Assembly (NCBI GenBank): GCA_008508345.1
Contig: QNGE01001318.1
Coordinates: 12,052 to 76,051 of the forward strand
DNA length: 64,000 nt
Source of the DNA: Paragonimus westermani
Taxonomy: Eukaryota > Platyhelminthes > Trematoda > Plagiorchiida > Troglotrematidae
Reading direction: 5' to 3'
The position numbers and the translations under genes were made by a program. The notes under the pieces were generated by a model. The model searched no databases, was not told where the DNA came from, and saw only the letters and a list, made by a program, of their open reading frames with translations. Position 1 is the stretch's first letter, and every line of letters starts with the position of its first letter. Below, in pieces: positions 36,581-48,600 of this stretch.

Positions 36581-39500
36581 GTAAGTTTTGTATAAATTCA
36601 ACATTACTGCGTAGTTTACTCCTCAAGTGTAAAGCTCGCCCTTGCGAATTGAGGAGTGCAATTCCTTTTTCCAACTAATTTGAGGTTGTATTCATTGATA
36701 GATAGAACAAACACTAGGTGTTGAAGCAATTTCCACATCTGTGATTTACTTGTCTAAAAAGGACCAGCTGTCGAGTAGCTGCAGATGATACGCTCACATT
36801 AATCGCTTGTCCTGATATCCGGACGCGAAGGCTGAGCCAGTTACTGCCAAACTAAAAGCTTACTGTTCTATACTGTACCAGGTTAGCCAATGCTGACATA
36901 CCATGCAAAGAACATACTCTGAGTTAAACATTTTCTGCTGACTTAAGTTAAAAGGCAGGGGTGCCCTCAACGACTGATGCGCTAATGATCCGATTTGGTA
37001 TGATTTTTCTACTGATGCCACGGAGACGTCAGCTTGTCCGAAAGGCAGTCATGAAAAAACTGCTAGATCACTGCTCTTCATAAACACAGTTAACGTAGCA
37101 GCAATCCGACATAGTAAAATTTAAGACAGAGTCGCTCCTTACAACTTCTACCTCACCGATGACTACACGTTTCAACTGAGATAAGTTTGGAATGTACAAC
37201 TTCTGTTGACAGTACGATCTAACCAATTGAAAACGTATTCTAAATGAAGGTTAACTGTGAAAATTCAGGGTTTCGGCTGGATTCGTACTAGCAACAGAAA
37301 CAGCATGTCTAAACGCCTGTTCAACAATGTGTTCACTAAGACTGCGACCCGGTGGGGGAGACAGCTTGCACGATAGTCAAGCTCTGTCGGGTATCAAAAC
37401 TCATTAACTCGGCGATATGTTTGTTGCACCTACTAAGTGTCAATCAGTCAAAGTCCATGGGAGCGCAAACGGGTTTCGTGGTTGCTGCCAACTATCATAT
37501 ATGCGTACTCGTGGGACGTTGACTATGCATCCTAACAAGTCAGCAGCGGGTACTAAAATGAGAAAATACTTCGTTTAACGGTTACTTTTTGACTTCCCCA
37601 TTTGTTGTTCATGTAGTGACGTATGCCGACTAGGCCCGCACAGGACGCATATCTGATCTGTAGCAACAACCACTAAACCAACCATGTGCTTCCGGTGACA
37701 GATGACCAACGAAAACACATCAGCTATGTTACCAAAAACTCACAGTTCACAAAACGTTTTCATCATCTTGGTGATATACTTGCAACATTGGGACAACTGT
37801 TGAAAGGTTGTAAACTTTCTTGTCGTGTGTGACTTTTGTACCAAACAATCTGTTGGCTGAAGGAACTTTACGGCTTGTGTATTTTTTGGCGTTGCTTCCT
37901 TGGAAGTATAAATCAGTCTTCTCATCCTTTAAGGATGGTAGGTGAAACTGTATGGAAGGTCTCCTAGGTTTCACACACAGCTTCTGTTTATCAGAGTAGA
38001 GATCGCCGTTACCGCACAAATAATGCAGCCATCAGTTCACGAGCCGTCTGATGAGTCACAGCATGTTAGGATGAAGAAAGAAGCAGCAACTCCGATAGTT
38101 CAACATGTGACTCATGAATTAGAACAACGGAGGAAATTGAAGGAATTAATTTCAGTGGACGAGAACTGGCATCAGTAAACTTACCGAAATAGACAGAATT
38201 GCGTTTATCACACTTACGAAACTTCACCATGTCATATGTAGAAATATGAGTCGGAAACCGTGCAATTGCCTGTTAAGGGAGAAATTACTTTACTGGTTAA
38301 CTTCACCCTGTAACAACAATGGCAAACATGCGTTCATTTCATTTAACAAATTTTATGCACTAGAAATGCTATGGATTAATCTGATGGAGATCAAGTTTCA
38401 TCCACATCATCAAGAGTGATGTTGGTAGATTGGTTGAACCTTTATACACTTCATTCGTCCATCCACTTTGCCATATTTGACTTTATCAAGCATATTTTAA
38501 GTTCTCACTCTCGTTTTTTGTCTCTTGAAGGAATGTGTGATCATATTTTCAGATATTCTAGTCAAAATATCACAACAGCCCATCATGCACTACTTGTGTC
38601 TGATTGCTCATTCGCAGTTTAGAGTGTTAGTACCTATACGGGGAAAGTGTACGCTGTCCGCAATAAACTGAGTTAATCACAAGTTGAAGTTCGGTTTGTG
38701 ATTGCGGACGTTCTACTTTGATCTTGTTGATATGCTCACTTAGTTTGTCTGGCAGAAGAATGAACAAAATTACAGTAGTTAACATTTCTTGCGATGATCT
38801 GTGAGTGTAACAGCGTTGGAAATCATGAAAAGTGTTTGTTTTCCAGTTTGTCGCTGGCCAAATTTTGAAGCAGTCAGCAGAGGTTTCCAACTTCTTCATA
38901 TGTGCAGACGATTTTTATTGGGACAGTTTTGACATATATATAAAATCGAGAGGTTTGTCTGCTCCAAAATATCAGAGTTCCATTAGGGAAACTAAGTTAC
39001 AAATGATAGTTTGGTGCAGCAGACCGAAAGTCGTCTTCTGTGGATGGCTTATCGCGCTCTCCCGATGCAACCATAGCACTGTTTGCACTGCTTGTACAAC
39101 CCAGCTTCCACGTTCCAGGTTCCGGTAACCACATCAGTTACACTAACTCAATCAGACGAGCTATTCTGGAATCGGTATCCATGTTTCAAACACTTACCGT
39201 CGGCCGTGACCAAGGTGAGTCACTTCGAGTAAGCTGTTGAAATCTGGAGATTCGGGTGATGTGCAAGGTGAATTTCAAAGACATTCCCCTCAGACGTGAA
39301 GGCAACACGATTGTAATTCAAAGTGTCTAAGATGTACTAGATTACGCAAGGATCCTTAGAACTTGAAACTAGGAAGATGCTGCGGGTATATACTATCGAT
39401 TGTTTCTACGAGTTGGAATAATGGAAACAATGCACATTAATTTTCGTCTTTGTATACTATAGTGACGTTTTGATTGAAGGACTAACGGTCTTCAAAATAC

Positions 39501-39739
39501 GCAATCAACCACTACATCTGAATAACATCCCCCAACCAAATCATTTGTTTCATAATCGATGGTCAGTTGGTATAACAGAGGGGTTTATATTGACTGGAAT
39601 ATCACCTTGCCTTCTATTGTGTGATTTGCTGGTTGCTGAGAAAAAGACTATCACTACTAACGTGTCGGTTATGAGGGAATATCCTCGGGAATGGACAAAT
39701 TGCAGAACCGGTTAAAATGCTGCATTTATTAACACGCAG

Positions 39740-39870
39740 ATGTACTGATATACACCATTTAAACGGCTTTTCTTGAGAGAAATTTCAATGTGAAGTTTTT
39801 TCTCGAAAGAGGCTAACTGAAAACTCTAGCTGCATACGAAAACTGCCAAGATTACTCAGTGATGCACCGA
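39740..39870 (+). mobile_element. Degraded SINE copy
   Basis: The core TTTCTCGAAAGAGGCT, then ACTGAAAACTCTAGCTG, ATACGAAAACTGCC and CTCAGTGATG follow the same order as the SINE body at 54587-54655. No hammerhead core or tRNA-like head remains. The ends are approximate. Confidence 0.6.
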
Positions 39871-42068
39871 AATTCCCAATCAGCTGTCAATACTCCATAC
39901 AAGGTCAGCAACACATTTTTCGGCACCGAATTTGTTAATACCTATTTTTACACAGCTCGAGCATACACCCGTGGAAATTACAGTTCACTCGCACGTAAAC
40001 ATCACGGTTGATTGGACTTACCTGTTTCATTGAAATTCAGCCGTATTCGTTGTTGATAATATCAGACCAAACGTATCGAGGTGGTCACCTCCTCGGTTGA
40101 ATAAAACGTCAAACGTGTCATAAACCAGTTTGTCTGTGGTGGCATAATCAGCTATATAACTGAAGCTAACATTCTGGTAGAAATTTTGAAAGACACTGCA
40201 TTATTCACGCTCACAAATGGTTCAGTGAAAAACATTTCTCCGACAAATACGGAACCGGGAAGTGTGGTTGCTGAACCATTAGTCCTTCGCCTTTGGCAAC
40301 TTCTCATTGTTAACTACATGGCTACACTTCCCATAGGAAGCTTCCTAACGGAGGTGGGTCAGTGAATGTCCGTAACTGGAACCTAATGAGGAAGTCAGCC
40401 GAGAGACGTAAGTCATATGGCGTGCATATCACCATTTCGATTAGCACAGCTACTCCTCTGTGAGGTGCAATCAATGTTCACTCACTCAACTCAGCGTTAT
40501 GCAGTGTTCAGACTGCAGTGCGATTTTTCTCCCCTAACAGTCTTCCTTACTGAGCAGTTGTTGTTCATTTGGTTGTTACTATTCCGCAGTTGCGGTGTAA
40601 TATATGACAAAATAAAACAAGAAAATTGACGGCGAGAACATCCGAAGGTGCTATCCGAACACGATGAGGTGCGAAAGCAATAGTGTCTCTGTTTAAAGTG
40701 TCCCAATAGATTCTGTCAGAACGTGAAAAGATGAAACCAGCTGTGAGTGATTTCCAATCTTCACCATCCAGTATGATATATTTCGCTTGAACCGATATTA
40801 ATCAATGATAAGCCCGTTTTGAAAACAGCTGTTTTCGATGCGTGTGTAAAAGTGCGAATATGAAACATGTGCATTTATTGTATGAAAATCAGAACAGATA
40901 ATAAAGTCTGTGCAGGTTTTGAGCTGTGGAACAGATCACAATCTATGGGGTTGGGGTGGGGAGATTTTGGGAATGTGTGGGAGTAGCATACACGCGTGTC
41001 ATGAAGCACGTGTTTTTTGGTGTCAGGTGGTTCACTCTTATTTGTGCCTAATTTCAACCAGTAGACTGCTATCCACCTCCATCGTTTGATGCTTGTCACC
41101 CATCGGGTTTGTTGAATGCAACAAGCAGATCCCAAATAAGTATGGACGCTTGATGAATATAACTAAAACAGCTGTTTACATAATTCATCCCATTACACGT
41201 ATTTAACGAGCACAACGACAATGTGGATTTGAACACCATAAAACACGCTTCGATAGGTCCTAGTCAGACCGGCATAATCATGCAGAGGGATGGTGTAGGC
41301 TAAATTGAAATATTGATCGGGCTCACTACGGATAAACTCGATTTATGGTTAAGTGAGTAGGTTATGCCTTAAATGATCCGTTGGGCTACGCTCACCCGTT
41401 GGCTAAACCAGGAGGGTCGTATATCAATCCACTCGGTTTGCGGTTGGGGTAAGCGCAACTCCTGAGCAACCTTTCTCGATGACACTATTTGATTAACCAA
41501 CCTTTTGACGGTAGCCTGAGCACTGTAGTCTACTCACCTGGATGACCTTTTGTAGGGTACTCGGTAGCCGATAAGTCATGCATCGGGTCTGAACCCATTT
41601 CATTTTTACTCTATAGGTACCTATTAATAGATGTAGAGTTAGCGACCATACCCGGACTTCTGATTGCTGTCCATACCTGATTACTACGCATCAAAAATGC
41701 CTGATAGGGGAGGAGAACGTGACATCGTCAGACATGACGTAGTTAAGTTTTCCGGTGTGGTTAAACCTGACCACATTCGAAAAGCTGTCTGAAGTAACTA
41801 AACAGCTGACTAGTAAAACTTTGCACATCCACAGTCATCTTGTGTTTCAAAAACAAAGCCACCTATTCAACCACATCAAATATTTACGTCTAATCAATTT
41901 TGCGCTTGAGGTTCACGATAAGCGAATCGTTGAGCTTGCTGTGTCTGCTACATCTGCTTATTGGTTTGTCAAGTTGGTGAACTATATAACCTGAATACTT
42001 CTACCCATTTTAGTCTCGTCGCCTGTGATCTCCACTGCAGTGTGACAATAAGCTCGTTGATAAAACAT

Positions 42069-42527
42069 TGCTAATAAGGCAGAGTGATCACGTGACTGTC
42101 GGGTGATCGATAACATGACATTGTAACGAGGAGAATAGTTTTCAATTTTCTGATGGTTGGGAACAGCGGTGGTGCTGTTGTTTGTAGCTCGGGTTGGTGG
42201 TTTTGGTATTGATAAGTTCGCCGAGCTTGGCATTTAGGTTGCAAACGTTTCATCACCAGGCGAGGTGACATCATCAGTGCGTAAGTGTTTCAGCGTATAT
42301 TTTAAATGTGAAGATTGATCGATGCCTGCTCTTATATAGGAGAGTCAGTTGACATACTAGCCTGGATTCTGGTTGGTCGCTTTCCGTCGTATTTGACCTC
42401 TGGTCCGACCCACTATTGGTTGACTTTTTGTCTTATCAGTTCAAGTTGCTCTGTTTGGGTTTACCGGTAGTTGGGCTCGATGGCGTTCACGTCTCCTCAA
42501 ATCCTTGATTCGCATTGGCTCGTAGAT
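42069..42527 (-). repeat. 459-bp inverted arm (left) of PLE family 2
   Basis: This is the reverse complement of 42956-43414 over equal lengths (459 bases each), nearly identical along the parts I compared. It contains, on the minus strand, the last codons and 3' region of the element, including the hammerhead-like motif near 42247-42277. Similarity may extend a few bases further outward (to about 42055). Confidence 0.9.
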
Positions 42528-43042
42528 ATGGTAGTGCACTACCATACATCAAAACCGTATCAGAAATTACCGCCAGACTACTGAGAACACATGGTATCAC
42601 GCTAGCACACAAGCCAACAGCAACATTACGAAAGATACTATCAAAACCAAAAGAACAATCCAAACCCGCTGACAGAAGAAATGTCATCTACAAAATCCAA
42701 TGCAATGACTGCAGACAACACTACGTCGGCCAAACCGGACGGAAATTATCAACACGAATACATGAACACGAACTGGCCATCAAGAGACACGATCAACTTT
42801 CCCTGATCTCCGTCCACGAGGATGAAACTGGACACACCTTCAACTTGAACACCGCAGAAATCCTTACCCAGGCCAATACCAAACATGCAAGAGAATTTCT
42901 CGAAGCTTGGTATTCATCAACCGGTTCAATAAACAAACACATCGAGCTAGACAAAATCTACGAGCCAATGCGAATCAAGGATTTGAGGAGACGTGAACGC
43001 CATCGAGCCCAACTACCGGTAAACCTAAACAGAGCAACTTGA
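42515..43042 (+). pseudogene. Penelope-like element: RT tail and GIY-YIG nuclease (family 2)
   Basis: An intact frame of about 175 codons, but 5'-truncated: the first four codons come from the inverted arm and element sequence proper begins near 42528 with YGSALPYIKTVSEITARLL. The RT-to-nuclease linker follows, then the GIY-YIG domain: VIYKIQCNDC gives the first half and a Cys-x-x-Cys pair, and HYVGQTGRKLSTRIHEHE the YVG, Arg and His-Glu motifs. ETGHTFN and EAWYSSTGSINKH lie in the C-terminal half. It shares little sequence with the 35.4-kb copy, so it is a different PLE family. Without the RT palm it cannot be autonomous. Confidence 0.9.
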
Positions 43043-43414
43043 ACTGATAAGACAAAAAGTCAACCAATGGTGGGTCGGACCAGAGGTCAAATACGACGGA
43101 AAGCGACCAACCAGAATCCAGGCTAGTATGTCAACTGACTCTCCTATATAAGAGCAGGCATCGATCAATCTTCACATTTAAAATATACGCTGAAACACTT
43201 ACGCACTGATGATGTCACCTCGCCTGGTGATGAAACGTTTGCAACCTAAATGCCAAGCTCGGCGAACTTATCAATACCAAAACCATCAACCCGAGCTACA
43301 AACAACAGCACCACCGCTGTTCCCAACCATCAGAAAATTGAAAACTATTCTCCTCGTTACAATGTCATGTTATCGATCACCCGACAGTCACGTGATCACT
43401 CTGCCTTATTAGCA
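42956..43414 (+). repeat. 459-bp inverted arm (right) of PLE family 2
   Basis: Begins inside the ORF (KIYEPMRIKD) and covers its last 29 codons, the stop and about 370 bases of 3' sequence. A related, more diverged copy of the block from CCAATGGTGG to CCCAACCATCA is found at 34858-35136. Equal arm length around a 428-base centre makes the whole unit a 1346-bp near-perfect palindrome with a spacer. Confidence 0.9.
43206..43236 (+). ncRNA. Hammerhead-like motif in PLE arm (uncertain)
   Basis: CTGATGA (43206-43212) and GAAAC (43232-43236) enclose a stem TCACC/GGTGA with loop TCGCCT. Compared with a true hammerhead there is one extra base after CTGATGA and no convincing stem III or cleavage triplet. 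The mirrored copy lies at about 42247-42277. Kept because hammerheads are known in PLE terminal repeats. Confidence 0.35.
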
Positions 43415-45519
43415 TTCAACAAAGGTCGTACTTGTTGTTGTATTTCCTAACATGGTACAGATCCGGTTAGATTGAAACAATCTTACCCCTTATTGTTGAC
43501 TGTTTCACATGAAATAATTGTTGACAGGATCTCAATCATGGAATCAGCGATCAGCACGTTTGTAATAAAGGTAACTAATTTTGGTGGCCGATTCATTCGA
43601 TTTAAAACAGCTTTTGAACGAGAATTGTTAAGTGACTAGAAAATGGTGAATTACTGAAGTAGCGTATCAAAAACAGTTTCCTGCTTAGCATTTTGATTAA
43701 CCACAACACCACACACCTATTGGGTGCAAACATAATTTGCCGGTTTAGAAAACGCGACACATTGGGAAACAGATCAATCACGTTTAATCGTAGTTAGAAC
43801 ACTGTTGAGCGTTTTCGGTAGGCTTATCGCGCAGCCACACTACCGTGACATATTCACTAAGTATTCGCGTCCCTAAATCAACACCGAGTAGCACTGGTCA
43901 GTGACCACGTTCTGTATTTTTCAAGTGATCAGAAGTCATGCAATGATCAAACTCAGATGAGAGTATCTGTCAAGACAAGTGAGCATGTTCTGACTAACAG
44001 CTGAAATGTGAATATTCCAAGAACCTACATGATGCAAGTGGCACTGGTGACATACAGAAAGCAGTGATTGCGTGCATCAGATGTTCGAATGGTGCCGAGA
44101 TTTTATAAGGAAGCTTAGACGTTAGCTTCCAAAATAGCCTAACTTCAGCAAGAACCCAATAATTTCTACGATTCTAACGAAGAATTCATTTGACTTCTAA
44201 GTAATCTACGCCTGTTCATGTGCACTGCGAAGTAATCTAGATCTCAGAGGAGTACAACCGAAATGTCACTGAAGCTTCCAATATAATTACTGACTTCCAC
44301 AAAAGACACTACTGGAATTGAACCGGGAAGCATTGTATGTGGAACAATCGTAAATGAAATTAAGTAAATGACTGATGGTTCAATTTGCAGCATCGTTTTG
44401 AAAGACCGCGATTTTGATTAATACAAAATCAGGCATCTGTTGGAGAGTAAAAGAACACTGTTACCCAGGCCTGCCGAAGTTGCATGCATGCAAAATGAGA
44501 GATTCCGATAATCGGAAAGGACAGCTATGTCAAACGAGGGGAGTAATTCAATAACTTGGGATTTAATTTTTTCCATGGAAATTGTGACCAGTTTCTGAGG
44601 ACAAAACGATGTAAGAAGACCACATGGCAGCAACCCATAATATGAGATCGAGAGGATAACTGAAAACTGGATAGAAACTTTGACGTTATCGGAAGCCAGC
44701 CTCTCCGCTAGACACTGATCACATAGAAAGCATCTGGGGTTATCCCATGCAGATGATAGACTTAAAAGTGTTCGAGCTGATTTCCGTAATCTTAAATAGA
44801 TTCCGGCTTCCGGTGCTGCAAAATGACAGTACTTATATTCTTGACCGGAAGCCCAGAAATTGTCTGGAACGGTGTTCATACCATTCATATTAGTGAGGTG
44901 GTAAAGAAATCAAACCATAAAGTAGCTGCACACAACTTGATTCGTTACTGAGTTTTTCCCACAAAGTTGATACGTATTCTTTCCTGGAATCATCGGAGTT
45001 TTCTAGAGTTTGCAGGTGACCCTGTATGTTTGCGTGGTAAACTGGTTTGGTATGACTGAAATTTAGCCAGAAAACTGACATGGCTCCTTGTGATTAGTTT
45101 CCTATGTTACTCCCACACAAACTACGTCCTTCATTCTTTCCAGGTACCTCCAAATTGTTGGATCCATAGTTTTCTTACTGTACTATACTGCAACCTTCCG
45201 TAACCTGTGATGTACAGGCAAAAGCCATAAAACTTGCTCGTCTGAATTAAACGAGCACTGTAAATTTGTTTATTAGTCAACTGGAATGAATCTTCTTGAG
45301 CTTCACCTAAATACACCATCTATATTGTATTTCTTATTCCTACAGCCAACTGTGACCATCTTTTAGACGAACAGATAATCAGCACGGCCCTGAAATGACA
45401 ACAGAGGGACGTTTGGCATGTATCTGATCCGCTAGTGGTTGTTTTCTCATTTGTAAGCTAACGGTAACGGCTTATTTGATTATCCTGTAAGAAAAGATGT
45501 TGGAGCTGAAGAAACCTGA

Positions 45520-45605
45520 ATGACTGTTACTCTCTGAGTCAACGAATAAGAGTCTGTATCTGTCACCTGCTCACAGATTGTAGGTTCGAACCCGCAGCGT
45601 GTGTG
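45520..45605 (+). repeat. tRNA-like Pol III promoter remnant
   Basis: A perfect B box GGTTCGAACCC lies at 45583-45593, with an A-box-like segment (CTCTCTGAGTCAACG) upstream. Acceptor ends do not pair, so it is more likely a SINE head or tRNA pseudogene than a tRNA gene. The downstream sequence does not match the hammerhead SINE. Confidence 0.45.
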
Positions 45606-48600
45606 ATGCTGCTGTTAGTTAGGTTGATCGATAAATAGTGTAAAAAAATTGACTGGTGTAATAAGACGATATATTTTTCCACCTAGTGTGTTGTCTAATT
45701 ATGAAAACCAAAATAGTCATCTGGTGTGATTTCCGGTTACTTCTCCAACTGAAGACCGTCAGATATTGACAAGTTGCACAAAGCGCCACTTTGTCAGAAA
45801 TGCATTTGTTTTATGGCTTTCATAATGGTGATGTATCATTAATGAGAAAAATTTGCATAATTTTAGCGTTAGTTCATCATTGTTTATTGTGTGGGTCGCT
45901 TTTCGCGAAACCGTCATGGTTGCTCTCACTAGTGCGTACGCATTGTGGTTGATAAATGAAGATTTCAGTTGAGGAAACTGCGACACTGTGCCATTCTGTT
46001 TGCATTTAGAAATTAGGAATGGCTTTTACTTCTTCCTTTACGGTCGTATGGCAGTAAAACAGCAATGTTAACCATTGATTTTTTTGTTACTGATGATGCG
46101 GATGATATTAAAGACAATATGCTATTGCGAGATATTACAACAAATCAGGTCAAGTCAGAGATTTGTTTTATGTACGTTGGAAGGTGAATGTGAAGCCTTC
46201 TGTGTACTGACATCTGCAGAAAATGAAGAACAACTGACCAGGTGAACTTAATTCACACGATGTTCACTTTCAATATAGACCTCATAGAAAAGTTGGCAAG
46301 CATTCACTATCGACGTCAATTTTTGTAATTCATTGATTCAGGCTAGTAATTCATTTAAGACTTAGAATAGCTTAAAGGTGGACTGGGCTAAATAATGAAA
46401 AACTGAATAAGAGTGAAACTGGGTGCGTACAAATAAATGAACTTGCAGGATCTGATGGAAGGTATATTTTACAGACCTCCGAGTGAAGGGGATGATTTGC
46501 AGATGTGAAAACACCAGGGTTTGAGTAGGAACAACGGGAGGCAGAATGATCAGAGTCGCTGATGTCCATTCAAGTTTCCACACAAGCTAGGATTAGTTTT
46601 TCGAAAGCTTCCAATGCCACAGACGTGTAGGGTATTGCCAGAAAACTGACCACTCTTTTTTAATCATCGATGTTATGCGTTATTTCTTTCAATAGTTGGC
46701 AAATTTGCACTGTGTGAAACATTGGGTGAATAACTCAGTTATAGTTTGGCACAGAAATTCACCGCATTCCTTTGGGAGTGATAGTTAACCTCTAGGTTCG
46801 CAAGTTTTGTAGAAGTTCAGTTAGATGCGTTCCTCGGAGAGTTAAAATTACAATAGGCGTAGACGGAGCCGGGGAGATACTTGATAGCTGTGAGGACATT
46901 TTTGTTGTCCAGTTGAAACTACAGTTTTGACCATGGCATCGAAAACAGGCTACGTGGCATGGCAGTTTAATCTACCGGCATTTAGTTAACTCTGTCTTAT
47001 GAACCCTTTCTTTCCCATATTACGTCCCCTAAAAAACGGAGGAAATCTGTCCGCGTTATTAAGGGTAGTTTTCTAAGGGTAGAAAAATATTGGAGCAGAA
47101 TTCGAGTTGTTTAGTCAGCTGATCACACCAGACAGACTAATGGTTGTGAACAAACAACTTCAGATCTGGTGAAGAACATATCATAGCTGCTAGAGTGAAA
47201 TTGCAGGCGTCCAATTCTGCGATCCTCAAAGATGAAGAGTTCGTAGCTTGTCTCACGCTAAACCATGGTAGAGAGCTTCATGATAGAAGGGTTCCAACTA
47301 TCCAGTTGTGAGTCTCTGTCAACAATGAATAACTATATATTGCCAAGGAGGGTTGAACCTAGACGTGTGTTTACAAATGAAAGGGGGGGCACAGACTTAA
47401 AGTCGAAAGAAAAGTGGTACAAAATCGATTGGAATAACTGTATACAGTGGAAAGAAGTTCTAAGTGAGTTATTGAAAAGCAATCAACAAAATTGTTGCTC
47501 TTAGTGGCAGGACAACCGAGAGATAAGTAACTAGTGTGTGCTTTAAATTGAGAGCCTGAGCTTCCACTTAGTAGTTGACCAAAGTGCATAAACATTCACA
47601 TAAGAAAACAGAAATCACACAGATCTGCACTGTGAGTCATTGTTGTAAGTGGCCATGCCATCGGTGGCACACATGATGATCCACATGCTAACTACCGAAG
47701 TCTTTAAGCTAGATGGCTTCATCTTCAGCACCCTCATGTAAGCAAGTTTCCATTATTATCAGCAGCAAAAATGATGTCTTCCGTTCCTATAACAGTTCCA
47801 ATATGAGATGAGCTCTTTCCAAGTCACTTGGAGCATTTAGCCTTCCCTTTTGGAGACGTTCGTTAGTCCATTAGGTTATTTGATTTATATGGCAAACCGC
47901 ACCAGTCATAGAACGTGGAAACTCAACTTCTCACACCAGTCCCAGCTCACGCTTGTCGTTCATTTGTGATGACTCCAATGACCGTCCTGCGTAACCATTT
48001 CCCCACGCGCTGCAAGAAAATACGCCGCAACAGAACGGAACAAAACAATTGTTGACCGCAGCCATGTTGAAATGGTGGACATGATCACATCTAGTGTCCG
48101 GTGGTATTTGCGCACAACTTCAAACACTTAATAATCAGGGTGAGTTATGAAGGCAAACGGACAATCATAACATGTTTTAAGTGTTTACAGGTTAACCGGG
48201 GCACATACTGGCTTGTGGAATAGCCTGCATTATAAACGTTCATCCTTTGATGCGCGTTTTGTAAGTTTATCGTAGTTGATGGTGATTGATTGTGCCTTGA
48301 GAAAGCTCGATGGTATGACTGGCGCATACCCCACACAAATCAGCATGGTTTGCACGTTTATTCAACGCGTTGGTGACCATTTCTTCTCACTAAATTAGGA
48401 CTCCGTAATGCCCATCAGCAATTTGACCAACAATGCCTATCCATAACTATCCCATGAAACGAGAATACTTACCCACTGGATTCTTGTCTTAAAGTGTTCC
48501 GATTAAATGAAGCCAAAAACGAACATGGCTCATTGGTTTGCCTGTTGGTGGTGCGGAAAACCATGCTAATAGACTTTGGCCAGGCTGGCTAAGTGTGATG

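Noticed and set aside
39040..39240. Frame ending at a good donor-like AAGGTGAGT
   Set aside because: No recognised domain and no convincing acceptor; not needed for the reading frame.
41565..41596. tRNA-like A and B boxes (TAGCCGATAAG and GGTCTGAACCC)
   Set aside because: The boxes are only about 21 bases apart, too close for a tRNA or SINE promoter, and the B box has two mismatches.
44418..44888. 156-codon minus-strand ORF
   Set aside because: No family, splice context or neighbour supports it. Frames of this length can occur by chance in 64 kb.
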